Of a stretch of 15,107 nucleotides of DNA, positions 14,912 through 15,107 are shown in pieces (positions within the stretch are counted from its first letter, which is position 1; each line of letters starts with the position of its first letter). Source of the DNA: an uncultured Fidelibacterota bacterium (GTDB lineage: Bacteria; Fidelibacterota; Marinisomatia; Marinisomatales; UBA8229); the NCBI GenBank assembly GCA_913054425.1, contig CAJXJG010000022.1:1-15107 (forward strand), read 5' to 3'. The notes below the pieces were generated by a model. It ran no database searches, was not told where the DNA came from, and worked only from the letters and a program-made list of their open reading frames with translations. A program made the translations under genes and the position numbers.

Positions 14912-15107
14912 TCAAACTGAAATTGGACAATCCAATTACTATACTCCAAGAATTGAACTTTAAAAATCTTATGGGTCACCATTTCGTAAAAAAAATATAC
15001 ATCATTTGACAAACTAACCTGATGAGTAGCCATATCATAATGAATTATTTCTTTTGTTCCTCCATATTCAATATTTGATGAGCTATAAATAAATTCTACT
15101 ACATCTG
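14899..15107 (-). CDS. HmuY-like protein, partial (start beyond the window)
   Basis: About 68 codons read from the right edge to a TGA at 14899-14901. The sequence contains THQVSLSNDVYFFYEMVTHK, IFKVQFLEYS and WIVQFQFEPLN, a beta-rich pattern like the C-terminal half of HmuY-family proteins, which bind haem or other ligands on the surface of Bacteroidetes and relatives. The resemblance is by eye only and rests on the vY(f)...K.(K)(v)qfl.Y pattern. The TGA may be caused by a one-base frameshift, because a further coding-like stretch in another frame follows directly (14648-14911). The N-terminus, signal peptide and promoter lie outside. Confidence 0.45.
   Translation of the reverse strand, partial: DVVEFIYSSSNIEYGGTKEIIHYDMATHQVSLSNDVYFFYEMVTHKIFKVQFLEYSNWIVQFQFEPLN

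Noticed and set aside
1..15107. CRISPR arrays, tRNA or rRNA genes, insertion sequences, phage or toxin-antitoxin genes
   Set aside because: No regularly spaced repeats, cloverleaf signatures, transposase or integrase motifs or terminal inverted repeats were seen on either strand.

Overview
The window looks like chromosomal DNA from an AT-rich, Gram-negative bacterium, most likely a member of the FCB group (Bacteroidota, Marinimicrobiota or relatives). That placement rests on two signal-peptidase-II lipoproteins (one an M28 peptidase with a PDZ domain), a HmuY-like protein end, a fused MoaC-MoaB protein and a rhodanese-ThiF protein. It is an inference from gene content; the window holds no rRNA, tRNA, phage, IS or CRISPR element.

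Almost everything is on the minus strand, so transcription runs from high to low coordinates. From the right edge: the end of a HmuY-like gene whose coding signal changes frame (14648-15107); a terminator hairpin (14592-14621); a secreted M28/PDZ peptidase (12728-14548); the only plus-strand gene, a LOG-family nucleotide hydrolase (11739-12548), with its own terminator-like hairpin and divergent from a small lipoprotein (11318-11629); then a pentose-phosphate cluster rpe-tkt-rpiB (8124-11265), in which rpiB carries a one-base frameshift. After a 143-base leader comes a tight molybdenum-cofactor (Moco) operon: moaA, moaCB fusion, tauE/safE, moeA, rhodanese-ThiF (MoeB-like), moaD, moaE (2391-7980). 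Most of its junctions overlap or abut. A universal stress protein and a DASS/SLC13 anion transporter close the window (24-2308).

The Moco genes cover most of the route: MoaA and MoaC make cPMP from GTP, MoaD/MoaE make molybdopterin with MoaD charged by the MoeB-like protein, and the MoaB/MogA domain plus MoeA adenylylate molybdopterin and insert molybdate. No molybdate ABC transporter and no molybdoenzyme lie in the window. A TauE/SafE permease sits inside the operon with overlapping ends, so a link to sulfite or another oxyanion is plausible but unproven.

The points most worth checking are: (1) an in-frame TGA splitting tauE whose two halves are otherwise intact; (2) one-base frameshifts in rpiB and probably in the HmuY-like gene, both explained by loss of one T from a short T run, so sequence error must be excluded first; (3) the MoeB-like protein with an N-terminal rhodanese domain and no zinc CxxC pairs; (4) the structured, repeat-containing leader in front of moaA.
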